The position numbers were made by a program, and so were the translations under genes. A DNA stretch of 20,964 nt from Dunaliella salina (taxonomy: Eukaryota > Chlorophyta > Chlorophyceae > Chlamydomonadales > Dunaliellaceae): NCBI GenBank assembly GCA_002284615.2, contig MU069721.1, positions 304,215-325,178 of the forward strand. Direction: 5' to 3'. Every line of letters begins with the position of its first letter. Position 1 is the stretch's first letter. Of this stretch, positions 1 through 9,100 are shown piece after piece. The notes under the pieces are model-generated. The model did not search any database, was not told where the DNA came from, and saw nothing but the letters and a program-made list of their open reading frames with translations.

Positions 1-44
<44 letters not shown>
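1..44. repeat. (TG)n microsatellite at the window edge
   Basis: Uninterrupted TG dinucleotide run, 22 units in the window. The window opens inside the repeat, so its full length is unknown. Confidence 0.98.
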
Positions 45-48
<4 letters not shown>

Positions 49-470
49 TACGAGCATAATCATCCAAAATAAAAATTATCTTTAACTTTTTTGCACACAT
101 CCGCACCGCCTCAAATAATTATTTTTTGCGAGCTGCAATTCTTACGCACAGCCCCAAAAAGATATTTTTGCGTAATGATATAATACTGGTACGGTATGGC
201 TGAAATTCCATCATAAGTTTTGGCGTGTCCATGCCTTGGTACCTGTTTTCAGATGCAATGATATGTTGTCTCTGGCCAGATTTTCAAGTGGGGTCACCTG
301 AGGGGGTTACCCAGGATTGGTCCTATCCAAAGCTCTGTTCCAAGCGCCTGCCACCTTTGTTCAATGGCTGCAACCCTGATGTTGCGTCTTCTGTTCAACA
401 TTTGTTCGCTTTCCTATGCTTTTATACTTTTTGAGCCAAGAAGTTCTGTCCTTGACTGCTTGGCGTGCAG
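45..470 (+). other. No recognised exon; probable MBOAT intron
   Basis: AT-rich at the start, then mixed composition. I found no open reading frame resembling the membrane segments expected upstream in an MBOAT protein. The last 60 bases are pyrimidine-rich and end in a good 3' splice site (GCAG at 467-470), so this is most simply the intron before the exon at 471. Earlier exons would lie upstream of the window. Confidence 0.5.
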
Positions 471-838
471 AATTTTGGGGAATGAGATGGAATGTGCCGC
501 AAGCACAGCTCTTGAAAGCACTCTGCTATGAGCCAATCATGGAAGGGCGGTGGGTCAGAGTGCAAGAAGGGGCTCCACCACAACAGCAGCACCACAACCA
601 CCATCACAACCACCACCACCACCACCACCACCTCCAGGAATCATTGCCGCAGCCTGGGCAGCAACAGCATCAGGAAACCCAAAAGCAGCTGCACAATCAT
701 CAGCACCACCAGCACGATCTGCATCAGCAACCCCACCAGCGACCGCTACCACACTCCTACGAGCACAAGGCTTTGCTTTTGGCACGCCAGTACCCCCACC
801 AGCAGCTAGATGAGTCACAGCTTGGTCCCCATGAAGGC

Positions 839-892
<54 letters not shown>

Positions 893-1380
893 CAACAGGA
901 GCAGCAGCAGCAGCAACAGCAACAGCAGCAGAAGCAGCAAGAGAGGAGCAGAGGGAAACACAATTTTGCAGATGGAAGCACGCCATCTGAGTGCGGCCCT
1001 CCCTATTCACTTCCTGATGCTGGCTTGACTACAAAGGCATACGAAGTCAGCTGTAAGCACACAGCAACGGCATTGCACGCTGCAGCATCAGTAGAAATAA
1101 GTGAGAGCAGCGGGGCAGGAAAGAAAGCACTCGGAAACAAGATTAAGCTCTGGTCAGAACTAGCATGGGGAGCAGGCTCAGGGGGGGCAGCTTCAAGGAG
1201 CAAGGTCCCCCAGGTTGGAGAAGTCGGCACAGCAAGGATTCCGGCAGCTTTTCAGAAGGGCAAAGGCAAATGTGGAAGAAGCAGGACAGAGACAGTACCC
1301 AGAAAGTGCGATGCTCGGCGAATGGTGGCGCTGCTGACCACTTTTTTGTTCAGCGGCTTGGAGCATGTCTTATTTTTTTG
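471..1380 (+). CDS. MBOAT wax-synthase-like acyltransferase, penultimate exon with His/Gln-rich insertion
   Basis: Membrane-bound O-acyltransferases of the wax-synthase type esterify a fatty acyl-CoA to an alcohol in the ER membrane. The exon opens with EFWGMRWN (Asn codon 491-493) followed by a CYEPI stretch, the family's FWxxRWN signature. It closes with TTFLFSGLEH, matching the SGxxH segment with the presumed catalytic His (codon 1364-1366). Family members usually have roughly fifty residues between these motifs. Here about 250 extra residues intervene, rich in His, Gln, Pro and Ser, with 20 consecutive Gln. The start is a splice acceptor (GCAG ending at 470, phase 1). The end is a strong donor, TTTG|GTGAGT at 1381, leaving two bases of a codon that the next exon completes as Trp. 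The family assignment is from motifs read by eye; the substrate is unknown and no upstream exon was found. Confidence 0.68.
839..943 (+). repeat. CAG/CAA tract encoding polyglutamine
   Basis: In the MBOAT frame the tract reads one CAA, fifteen pure CAG, then CAA/CAG alternation (20 Gln in total), a Glu, ten more Gln, a Lys and two Gln. Upstream at 583-633 a related CAC/CAN tract encodes a His-rich run. Being made of trinucleotides, the tract is open in several frames (poly-Ala and poly-Cys on the reverse strand, poly-Ser on the forward strand). Those are shadows. Confidence 0.95.
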
Positions 1381-1454
1381 GTGAGTGCTGCACACGTCCT
1401 AACAGCATAGCTGTGGAGAGTTTCTGAGGTGCTGGACACTTTCTTTGGGCATCT

Positions 1455-1502
1455 GTTTGGTTCTGGTTTGGTTCTGGTTTTGGTTTGGTTCTGGTTTGGT
1501 TC
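1455..1502. repeat. Short GGTTTGGTTCT-type minisatellite
   Basis: About four imperfect units built from GGTTTGGTT and TCTGGTT, inside the MBOAT intron. Confidence 0.8.
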
Positions 1503-1761
1503 ATGCACAGTTTGATGGCACACACACTGGCTCTGTCAGCCATTACTATGCTCATTGCTCTCTAAAGATATCTTACAGAATTCTTGGTTGATGATTGGGA
1601 TGCTTGGGATGATTTCTGAGAGCAAAGGATGATTTGGTTTGATGTTCTGATCTGTTTTCTATGAAATAGGTTTTTGGTCTCCCTTTGTTTGCATGATACT
1701 AGGTTTTTAACAACTCACAGCATTGATTTGTCCATCAATTTGTTCTCCATGCATTGCGTAT

Positions 1762-1797
1762 GTTACTCACCCACACCATCTGCTGGCACCGGATGAT
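1762..1797 (+). repeat. Intronic duplicate of the start of the next exon
   Basis: These 36 bases match the first 36 bases of the last MBOAT exon (1868-1903) with three mismatches. Similarity continues weakly upstream (TTGTTC.CCA in both). The copy has lost the AG acceptor: TAT stands where CAG precedes the real exon. Offset between the copies is 106 bp, so this looks like an old tandem duplication of an intron-exon border. Confidence 0.75.
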
Positions 1798-1867
1798 GAT
1801 CTCAATGTAGAGCCTTTGATTATCCTTTTGTCCGCTCACCCACCTTGTTCGCCAACGCTGTACACAG

Positions 1868-2393
1868 GTTCCTCACCCGCACCATCTGCTGGCACTGGAT
1901 GATCTTCTTTGCTGTGCATGGAGTCCTCATTGTCTGTGAGCAGCAGCTCATAAGATGGCACAAGCCAGGCGTCAAGTGCACCACCCCGAATTCTCATTCC
2001 GCATCCAGCTCCTCATCCCACACGGTGGCCAAGCAGCACACTTGTGCATGGCAGCTTACAAGCAAGAACGAGCAGCATGCCACCACTACGCCACTTCCAG
2101 CCAGGCCACTGTCCCCACCACAGTTGCAAGCCTCAAGCGCGCTGCTTGGTTCGCAACAGGTAGAAGAGAGTAAGGAGCAAAGTGGGGCGTGTATGACAAC
2201 AAGCTGCCAGCCCCTGAGAGCGGAGGGAGCCTCGGCTTTGTTACAGCCTTTGTTGCGGGCTGTGCGCGTCCTGTGCACTCTGTGTGTATTACACATCACG
2301 GGCCGCTTGTGGTTCTATGCACCACTGCAGGATCCCGTGCTGGTGGGACGTGTTGCGCTCTCTTTCAAACAAGCATTCACTCTCATTTCCTGA
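1868..2393 (+). CDS. MBOAT wax-synthase-like acyltransferase, final exon
   Basis: The first base completes the Trp codon from the previous exon. The reading continues FLTRTICWHW and MIFFAVHGVLIVCEQQL, resembling the segment after the catalytic His in wax synthases (an aromatic-rich helix with an FF..HGV..E core). A Ser/Thr/Pro/Gln-rich linker of about 100 residues follows. A final hydrophobic segment then includes VLCTLCVLHITGRLWFY, similar to the last transmembrane helix of the family (pattern T..WLFF), and the frame stops at TGA 2391-2393. Exon borders, phase and motif order agree with one gene. The linker is another unusual expansion. An alternative is that the linker hides a further small intron; I see no compelling GT-AG pair that improves the fit. 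Confidence 0.62.
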
Positions 2394-2856
2394 AGCGCAC
2401 CAACATCTTTTCAGGTGCCAATTGCTTGGTGGCCGGGATGGTGGCAGCTTACCTTCTCTTCTGATCCTTGCATGCTTCTGTTTCTGTCAAAGAAGAATTG
2501 TAGCGTGTGGGTTAGGAATGGGCTAGGTGTCCAGCATTCTCTTTCTTTCTCTTGCTTTCAGAAGGTGCTGAATATAATGAAGGTGTTAATGTTACTGTGT
2601 GTGTTGATGGCACTCATTCAGCTCCTGATGGTGCTAGAGGTACTGGAGATAGTGAAGGTATTCCATTGAATTCTTGGAACCCCAAACACACAGTGGAATG
2701 TAGGTGCTGGAAAAAAGGCAAACACCAAAATGCTGCCAAAACGGCTACACGTGTTGGGGAGGCGTCCTCAATGAGTGAGCATGGATCATGATCATTAAGG
2801 GCTTTCCTTCTCCCATGCTCCACTGCTGCACGTCCAGCAACCCACAAACCCCAAGC
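2394..2856 (+). other. Downstream region; one possible orphan exon at 2562-2657
   Basis: Probably the MBOAT 3' UTR and intergenic DNA. Within it 2562-2657 is preceded by a long pyrimidine tract and TTTCAG and followed by GAAG|GTATTC. It reads EYNEGVNVTVCVDGTHSAPD in a frame where nearly every codon ends in T. I cannot assign it to a family or join it to the MBOAT frame, which already has a stop. Confidence 0.3.
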
Positions 2857-2940
2857 AAGGAAAAGAAAGAAAAGAGAAAAAGAAAAAGTACGTAGGCAGA
2901 GAAAACCTCCCTATACCAATTAAGGGAAAGGGGCCATATT
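2857..2940 (-). mobile_element. LINE-1 3' tail, truncated copy a
   Basis: On the - strand this reads CCCTTAATTGG, then TTTTCTCTGCCTACGTA, then a T-rich tail. The same order occurs at the 3' ends of the copies at 3299, 14009 and 13447. Similarity fades beyond about 2940, so the copy is short or highly diverged upstream. Confidence 0.55.
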
Positions 2941-3298
2941 GGTGCACAGACCGTATGACCCCACCACCACGAAGTTTAGACTGGGAGAAGCACAACAAGC
3001 AGAGAAAGAGAAGACAGTTCCAGCAACAGAGAGCAATATGATACCTGAAAGACTTGAGTTCCATGCCTTCTACAACAAGCAGAGTCAGCGCACAATGCTA
3101 ATGCTGCAAATTCCCAGCTTTTTCTCCTTCCTCAGGGACGCCAAGTGCGTGTCATCATGGAAAAGCAAGTCTCCCCGATGGATTCATCATCTTCACCTGG
3201 GTTCTGTTCCAATTTTCCCAGTTTTTTTTAAGCATGCATGCGTTTGAGAGGGGTAAAAACATGGCAGAGTTTTCCAACAAACCAAAGTAACAACCACT
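2941..3298. other. No recognised gene
   Basis: I see no convincing coding signal. Part may be diverged LINE-1 sequence continuing from copy a, but alignment by eye fails after a few dozen bases. Confidence 0.4.
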
Positions 3299-3430
3299 GT
3301 AAAGGAAAGAAAGAAAAGAAAACTATGCAGGCAGTGAAAACACTCCCCATTGCATGAATTAAGGAAAAGAGGGAACTTAGGGCCGAGGCACTGTGTATCT
3401 GCTTCACCAAGAGAAAGCAGAAGAAAGAAG

Positions 3431-3790
3431 TCAGTGGGCATCAGGTGGGTTTCTAGCAGTATCCCGTGCCTGAACTTGTTGAGAGTTGAAAAAGGTTTTC
3501 TCAAGAGCGCGTCTGGTGCTGGCAAGTTTGTAAGCATACAGGACAGAATGAGCATGGAGCTTCCGGACAAGCTTGGTGGCCTTGAAAGTGTCAAGACCAA
3601 GCTCCTTAAGGGGCTCCAATGTGTGTGGGGTGTAGATGATTCCTCCCACACCTAGCAGGATAGTATGGAGGGTGACTTGAGCTGAAGCCCTAGAAAGATG
3701 ACGGCAAAGGTCGCGGTGCTGCTGCTTGGAGGCCTCAAGCTGGCTGTAAGTCCGGGTTTCCTCACAGTATTTGACTTCTACAAGTTGGAT
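3431..3790 (-). pseudogene. LINE-1 ORF C-terminus, copy b
   Basis: After the frameshift the frame reads VEVKYCEETRTYSQLEASKQ, continues through GGIIYTPHTLEPLKELGLDT, and ends NPPDAH-stop (TGA 3431-3433). The + strand copy has GIIYAEHTLKQFKQLGLDHQ at the same place, and the copy at 14009 ends NPPDPH-stop. Three independent copies agree on this terminus. The function of this Lys/Leu/His-rich tail is unknown. Confidence 0.8.
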
Positions 3791-4713
3791 GTGTCGCTGA
3801 TCTGGGTGGAGCTGACTGGGGTCACGAGCCTTGAGTGTGGGTGGAGTGGCTGTGGCTGGCGCTGAGTCCTCCCTGTTCTTCCCGCACCCCCTGTACTTCT
3901 CAACTCATAACGAGGATTCAACCTTGGCGCCCTTTTCGGAGGAACAACTAATAGAGCACCAGGCCGTCTGGAAGTGAGCCTATCCTTATCAGGGAAGTGG
4001 CGCGGGAAAATATATTTGGGAAGGGTCCTATTAGTAGTATGTTCTGGGATCTGTAGGTCTTGCAAGGCAAGATGGTCTGCTCTGCCAATGTCCATGGAAG
4101 CAATACCTGCCCCGAGAGGGCCTTTGCGGATGGCTTTTAGGGGGATTCCTCTGGCAATATTATGTCGCTCATTTACCATACCACACATGGTAAAATTTGT
4201 GCATTTTGGTAAGATGTGAAGGGCACTGTCGAGTTCCACACAGAGGGGGCATTGCAGGCTTGTGGAAATTTTGAAGCGCACCGCATGTTTTTGATTGAAG
4301 AGGGTACCTGTGCGGTACTTAAAAATGTTTTGCCTCATTTTGAAAGAGAGTGTTGGCATAGTCCAGAAGGCATTACAGATATTTTTGTAGATGTTGGGGA
4401 GTAGACTTTGGTAGAAGGAGTAGTACCCTGTGTTGGTGTTGGCCTTTCCAAGTTTGTATTTTGAGTGCATGTGCTTCCGTAAAGCATCATGGAGGTTGGA
4501 GAAGTGTTTAAGCTTTACAGCAGGTGGGTTCAGACATCTAGACGCATTTGCATGAGTGCAGGAACTTTCCTCAAAGGCAAGCCAGGTGGTGTCATGAAAA
4601 GGATTGCCTTCAAGGTTTGCACATGGGAAGGTTACGTCTGTGTCATTATTGTGACCCCTGTGACTTCCAAGTTCTTTGACATGCTTTTCAAAAAAACTAC
4701 CATTCCTGCTCAC
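3778..4713 (-). pseudogene. LINE-1 ORF fragment: post-RNase H region and CX2CX7HX4C finger
   Basis: Open for 311 codons. The segment LKHFSNLHDALRKHMHSKYK is matched in the + strand copy by LTYFPNLQDALKSDMHSKHK. A zinc-binding pattern follows, CPLC, seven residues, HILPKC, typical of the finger downstream of RNase H or RT in LINE polyproteins. Next is a Pro-rich stretch (PKYIFPRHFPDKDRLTSRRP) with its match in the other copy. The frame ends in TAG at 3778, and the protein resumes in another frame, so one frameshift separates it from its C-terminus. The apparent Met start is arbitrary because the element is 5'-truncated. Confidence 0.8.
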
Positions 4714-4762
4714 TAACCGCCAAAATTACCCCATTATTCAGAAAGGGCTCCATTGTCTATCC

Positions 4763-4781
4763 CTGGTAATTCAATTACCAG
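4763..4781. repeat. 19-bp palindrome
   Basis: Nine-base arms CTGGTAATT and AATTACCAG around a single C, just outside the 5' end of LINE-1 copy b. Function unknown. Confidence 0.8.
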
Positions 4782-4810
4782 GTAAGTTACCATATGCTTG
4801 CTACACTTTA

Positions 4811-5337
4811 AGGAAAGATTACATTGCTTTATTTGCCTTAAAGGGCAGCTGAGCAGAAACACAGAAGCCTGTAACCAGACCAGTCCAGGCTAAAAATCGA
4901 AAGCAATCAAGCTCGAAACTCAGGCACAGTGTCTCAAGCATGCAGACACGAACATGGCTAATGCTAGGACATCAGCTTGGTTCGTGAGGCTCTAGGCGTG
5001 TTGGACCACCTGAGGTGCACAGCCGAACAAATGATGGAATTGAGTGCGCAAGCCTGTCAGATGCTGAGAAGGACATTCCAGAATAATATGCTCTTCATCT
5101 TGCATTACCATAAGATTGGCGTCTGGGAAATAACATTGTTCCTGATACCCATTTTTGCTTCGTCCTAGGGCATAGCACTTTATGTCCACTTTTCATTAAG
5201 AGACACCTTAGACAAGCTGCAAAAGCACGGAAACCGAAAAGCTCTTCACACCTGTATTCAGCATTCATTGAATCCAGCAGGCATACAATTCTATTCCAAG
5301 GGATGTTAACACTGACATCAATGCCGGCTCCAGTCAC
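4811..5337 (-). mobile_element. LINE-2 3' part with Cys/His finger and TTTCC-type tail
   Basis: Reverse-strand fragment of a second LINE family. It contains a finger-like stretch ending DEEHIILECP then LTGLRTQFHHLF (HX4C plus an LR..F..LF motif common after LINE RT domains). After a frame change it reads NQADVLALAMFVSACLRHCA and stops. The 3' UTR includes GCTCAGCTGCCCT, and the tail reads AATGTAATCTTTCCTTT. Similar 3' ends occur at 16021 and 16456. Upstream, VNIPWNRIVCLLDSMNAEYR in another frame may belong to the same decayed ORF. Confidence 0.65.
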
Positions 5338-5445
5338 TTTCTTGCTGTCCTCAAGGACTTGTGCGAGGATGATGAGTATGTTTCGGTTGATGGGATGAGC
5401 TTGCTCAGGTCAGAATTGGAGAATTGATGGAGCTTGCACAGGCAC

Positions 5446-5557
5446 ACCTTCGTCTACCACCCCTTGTATGCTGATGACCTTGTTCTTATTTCCAGTCCTC
5501 CATGCAGTCTGCAAACCATGCTGAATCGACTCGAAGCACACTCCCGCAGTAAATTCC
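5446..5557 (+). pseudogene. Reverse transcriptase fragment, YADD motif (left part)
   Basis: The reading LYADDLVLISSPPCSLQTML then NRLEAHSR is the RT catalytic motif C (YADD) with the usual following helix. Upstream RT motifs are missing or out of frame. At 5557 the sequence is interrupted by a transposon and resumes at 6906. Confidence 0.8.
5549..5557. repeat. 9-bp target duplication of outer element (left)
   Basis: GTAAATTCC, identical to 6906-6914. Confidence 0.88.
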
Positions 5558-5916
5558 CAGAGGTGGGTGACGGGCCCAAATTCCTGAAAATATTATTTCC
5601 CGCCAATATTTACCAAATCTGACCAGGCCAACCATTTTAACATAAATAAAAAACACTTTCACGAAAAAATTATGAAAATCGGTTCACTCCAGATCACTCT
5701 CCTGGCCTGAGATCACCCAAGAGTGGCCCACAGCTCCACCCTAGGACCATTTTTCACCCCTTAAATACTTCCTCAGGAAGGAAGGATTAAGGCTTAATAA
5801 CCTTTTAATGATATGCTAATATCTTGCTTAGATAATCATCTTAAAGTGGGAATGAATAAGGTCAAAAGTTGACCTCTTTGGCACTGCTAGTGCTGAATTC
5901 TCTCTAATGGAAATGG

Positions 5917-5925
5917 CTGAAATTC
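5917..5925. repeat. 9-bp target duplication of inner element (left)
   Basis: CTGAAATTC, identical to 6597-6605. Confidence 0.88.
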
Positions 5926-6596
5926 CAGAGGTGGGCGACGAAGGCCTCAAATAGGGGTACTTTCGAAATATTCCCTTGGCAAGATGGCCCCACTTGGCAC
6001 TTTTTGTGCTTGGCATCAAATGGTAGCTCCTGAATTTGAAAGTTGCTCCATATCTCCTGAATTTGGAAGGTAGTACTTGGGGCCACTTCTGCTATTTGCC
6101 AAAACGCGAACCCTATTTTTTGAGTAGGCACTCACCATATCTGACCAGCCAGAGCACCAAAATGAGTGATTTTTAGTGATTTGGGGTCTTGTAATAAGAA
6201 ATATCATTGCAAAAAAAAATGGAGTGAAAAGACCCAGTGGTTGGTCAGATATTGATTTTCAGCCGTTTCCCTTAGAAAAAATCCAGCACTAGGGGTGCCA
6301 AAAAGGTCAATATTTGACCTCCTTCATTCCCACTTTTGAATATGCAGGATGTTAGCATATCACATAAGGGTTATTAGAAAATACTTTGGGGTTGAAAAAT
6401 GGTCCCAGGGTGGAGCTGTGGGCCATTTTAGGGTGATCTGAGGCCAGGAGAGTGATCTGGGGTCCTCCGATTTCTTTTTCATTTTTCTGTTGGACATAGT
6501 TTTAATTGGTATTATATAGTGGTTGTCATGGTCAGATTCGGAAAACAATGGTGGGAAAGAACATTTTCAGCGATTTGGGCCCGTTGCCCACCTCTG
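5926..6596 (-). mobile_element. Inner copy of the same TIR family, inverted (671 bp)
   Basis: Its left end (CAGAGGTGGGCGACGAAGGC) matches the right end of the outer copy. Its right end, reverse complemented (CAGAGGTGGGCAACGGGCCC), matches the left end of the outer copy. Internal blocks also align in inverted order: AGATCACTCTCCTGGCCT, TGGCCCACAGCTCCACCCT, and ACCACTGGGTCTTTTCACTC. The flanking CTGAAATTC repeats are exact. Scattered open frames inside are not conserved between the copies. Confidence 0.9.
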
Positions 6597-6605
6597 CTGA
6601 AATTC
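6597..6605. repeat. 9-bp target duplication of inner element (right)
   Basis: CTGAAATTC, second copy, within the outer element. Confidence 0.88.
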
Positions 6606-6905
6606 AGTACCTTTCCAACCACTGGGTCTTTTCACTCCATTTTTTTGCAACGATTTTTTTTGGTTCAAGGACACCAAATTATTAAAAATCACACAATTTG
6701 GTACAGTGGCTGGTCAGATGTGGGCAGCAGGGTGTCAAAAAGTAGGGTTCACGCCGCGCCTGATTAGGAAGGTGCCCCGTCGATTGCAAGACCAAAGCTT
6801 GGTGATGCACACAGCCATTTGATGCTAAGATTGCAACCTCCTGGGCCCTTGCTCAATGAACATTTCAAAAGTAACCCTGTTTGAGGCCTTCGTTGCCCAC
6901 CTCTG

Positions 6906-6990
6906 GTAAATTCCTGATGCTTGAAATACCCAGGAGCATGTGGTTGTCTACCCAAGGTTAGATGAAGCAAGAAGGTGCCTGTACTAAACC
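6906..6990 (+). pseudogene. Reverse transcriptase fragment (right part) after the transposon
   Basis: Starts with the second GTAAATTCC. Joining 5557 to 6915 restores SRSKFLM. After a one-base shift it reads NTQEHVVVYPRLDEARRCLY, like the L.VNTQKS.VVVF segment that follows YADD in many LINEs. So the transposon landed in an existing RT relic. Confidence 0.55.
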
Positions 6991-7912
6991 AAACCAAACT
7001 CGTGTTGCTGCAAAAGCCCTTTAGATTGCTTGGCGGGCATGTCTTGCATGATTATCTCTGCTCTTCTACACCAGGTTACTCACTACAGCATTCTTGCCTA
7101 CCTAAGGCTTTTCAGTCGTGTCGTCCTATGTGCAACCTCATAGGTGAATGCTAAAAAAGTAAAGTGAAAGTCCACGCTGGACACAGCCAGTGTGCATTAA
7201 AAAAGGACCCAACAGTCAGCGCTGGCACTAATAGTGAGTCCACCAACAAAGGCTAGCTGTGAGCAACCGAGCTCGTGTGTGTCCGGCGGATTGTCTGCCA
7301 TCCATCCAGCTGCTCTCCTGTACACGACCCGCCCCATGGCCCCCTCCCCCAAACCCCCAAAGCTTAAGCAAGCTTGGGTTGGAAAATTGGATGTAACAAA
7401 AAAATGTTTGGTGCTGATAATTTTTGTTAAGGTCTTGACAGCATGATAGTGGAGTCTGGTTGGGCTTTGTTTTTTGTTGGGCTAAGTTTCAAAGGAGATT
7501 AATTGTGTATGGGTCTAAATCCAGCGAGTCCATTTTGTGTGTGTGTGTGTGTGTGTGAAAACGTGTGAGCATGCTGACCATCTTGCACATTTTGGTGATG
7601 ACGTAAACACTTTTAAGGTCCTAACCCCCCAGATCCTCATTAGCTCTATTTCTGGCTCACTCCTAGGCTAGCTGTGTCTAGTGTAGGTTTAGAGGGCCTT
7701 CTGGTGAGGCCTCTAGCTTTTCAGTTAGGGCACCTTTCCTTAATGCACGCAGCCTCTGGCTTGCGGAGACTTTTCTTTTCTTTTTCTCTTTAGAGCCACA
7801 GCTTTCATATGCCAGATGCGTTACCGATAGGGCTGGACACCTGGCTGGAAGCCCCTGGCAAGCACAAGGCTCTCAGAGACCGGGGTCTATTTGGCAGAAC
7901 GAAGGGACAAAA
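6991..7912. other. No recognised gene
   Basis: Short open frames only, none resembling a known family. Contains the TG repeat at 7536-7557 and a pyrimidine-rich stretch near 7770-7790. It may include diverged repeat sequence. Confidence 0.4.
7536..7557. repeat. Short (TG)11 microsatellite
   Basis: Eleven TG units. Confidence 0.95.
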
Positions 7913-9100
7913 ATGTGGTGGGCGTCACCAAATTCCCGAGCAAGAGACTTGCTGAGTTCAAAACTCTGGGAGTCTATTCCAGATGTTGGGTGGCGCTGTT
8001 TACCTATAGCTGATGACCTCTGTCCAACCAGCACAATACAAGACCTGAAAGCACAAGCCAGAAAGCTCACCCTCTACTCTGACTGGGCCGCACTCATTAT
8101 TTCCGGCAGTAAGACTAAAGCTACTGGTATTCTACACAGCTATTCCAGAAAAGATCACAATGGGGTGACTCCTTCACAAGCGCCCCATCAAAGACTGCAT
8201 GGAAAAATAGAAATCCAAGGACAGAAGGCCCAGTTCCTTGCATCAAGTGAGCCCTTCCTCTATCTGGGAGTTCAAATGACAATGGACCTTAACTGGAAGC
8301 ACCAGATTCAGCGTATGACTTTTAACCTCAAAAACAAGCTAGATAATCTTGACGCATCCTATGCATCCCCACGCCAAGTACTAAACATAGTCCGCACAGC
8401 CATAATCCCTAGCCTTGCATACTCTTTTGCAGTAACCCCCTGCACCCCTACTGACCTTATTATCTGGGACACCATGATAGACAGAATGGTCAAATACAAA
8501 CACAAACTCTGGAAAAGCACAGTCGCAGCAATGGTTCGTGAAGATTCAGATAATTTTGGACCAGGACGCACTTTAATCCGTGCAGAGTGCCGTAGACGTT
8601 GAGCTTTTTCTCTCTCTTTCAGCCTTGAGGACCCCTCAGTAAGACACCGCACAGTTAGCCTCAACCTCCTAACTAAGCAGATAGAAAACCTCAATGCCTT
8701 GTCTGAAACCTACCTCACCAAACAAGAAGGAACAAATTTGCACATAAAACGTCAGCTCAACTATAACATGCGCGCCCGCCAGCTGAATAGCGTGCATTCC
8801 AGCAAGCTCTATCTCATGAAAAATGGCACAAGTGTGTTCAAGGAGGAACTAGAGCACACTTGCGAAGCCCTCACATTGCACAAACTACCTCCTCACAACC
8901 TCCCTACTCTCATCACCTGCATTATGCAACCTCTGCTGGACGTGGGAATCAGTGGGCTACATGAGCTTACATCTCATCGCAAAAATCACATCATCTCAGT
9001 TTCTCAACTTCAGGCTAAACACCCTAAGGTGAACAACGAATGTAAAATTGCACTTAACGGGCTGGCAGCTCTTGTCAACTTTCTCCACAACAAGGACTGA
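7913..9100 (+). pseudogene. LINE-1 reverse transcriptase palm/thumb and extension, interrupted by one TGA
   Basis: The frame reads PIADDLCPTSTIQDLKAQAR, then LYSDWAALIISGSKTKATGI. This is RT motif C (ADD, with Ile for the usual Tyr) and the following motif with SKTK. FLYLGVQMTMDLNWKHQI follows (the YLG motif after the palm), then thumb helices. One TGA at 8600-8602 follows CRRR. The same frame then runs on as SLEDPSVRHRTVSLNLLTKQ to a stop at 9098-9100. A CGA-to-TGA change would explain it. Fingers and motifs A/B are missing, so the protein is inactive. Confidence 0.85.

Larger units (their letters stand above)
1381..1867 (+). other. MBOAT intron (GT-AG, 487 bp)
   Basis: The donor is GTGAGT at 1381 and the acceptor is ACACAG ending at 1867. 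It splits a codon after its second base (TG|G, Trp), and the acceptor exon supplies exactly the one base needed, which supports the boundaries. The intron holds a short GGTTTGGTTCT-type repeat and a partial copy of its own 3' exon border. Confidence 0.65.
3299..4713 (-). mobile_element. LINE-1 copy b, 5'-truncated 3' part
   Basis: A non-LTR retrotransposon fragment on the reverse strand. It carries the region after RNase H, a Cys/His finger, a C-terminal domain, a short 3' UTR and the family tail (GCATAG then TTTTCTTTTCTTTC). It matches the large + strand copy at 12250-13447 in protein order, and matches the copy at 14009 closely in nucleotides. Upstream of 4713 no RNase H remnant is visible. 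I found no clear target duplication. Confidence 0.85.
5558..6905 (+). mobile_element. Outer non-autonomous TIR transposon (about 668 bp without its insert)
   Basis: Begins CAGAGGTGGGTGACGGGCCC and ends in the reverse complement of CAGAGGTGGGCAACGAAGGC. The shared terminal inverted repeat is about 10-14 bp and the subterminal ends differ. It is flanked by exact 9-bp duplications (GTAAATTCC). Removing the nested copy and one of its target repeats leaves 368 + 300 bp. No transposase is visible, so it is MITE-like. A 9-bp duplication is typical of Mutator-like elements, while the CAGAGGTGGGCAAC end looks hAT-like (normally 8 bp). Superfamily is unresolved. Confidence 0.87.

Noticed and set aside
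555..1010. Long reverse-strand open frame rich in Ala and Gly, plus poly-Cys and poly-Ser frames
   Set aside because: Shadows of the CAG/CAC tract. Only the + frame carries MBOAT motifs on both sides of the repeat.
3193..3651. 152-codon reverse-strand frame overlapping LINE-1 copy b
   Set aside because: The alternative frame with the conserved C-terminus matches two other copies; this one does not.
5828..6548. Several 60-75 codon frames inside the TIR elements
   Set aside because: Not preserved between the inner and outer copies, so they are not transposase remnants I can support.
5558..6905. Reading the four CAGAGGTGGG ends as two side-by-side or overlapping elements with matching ends paired
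   Set aside because: Pairing like ends gives no matching target repeats. Pairing X with Y ends gives exact 9-bp duplications and equal element lengths.
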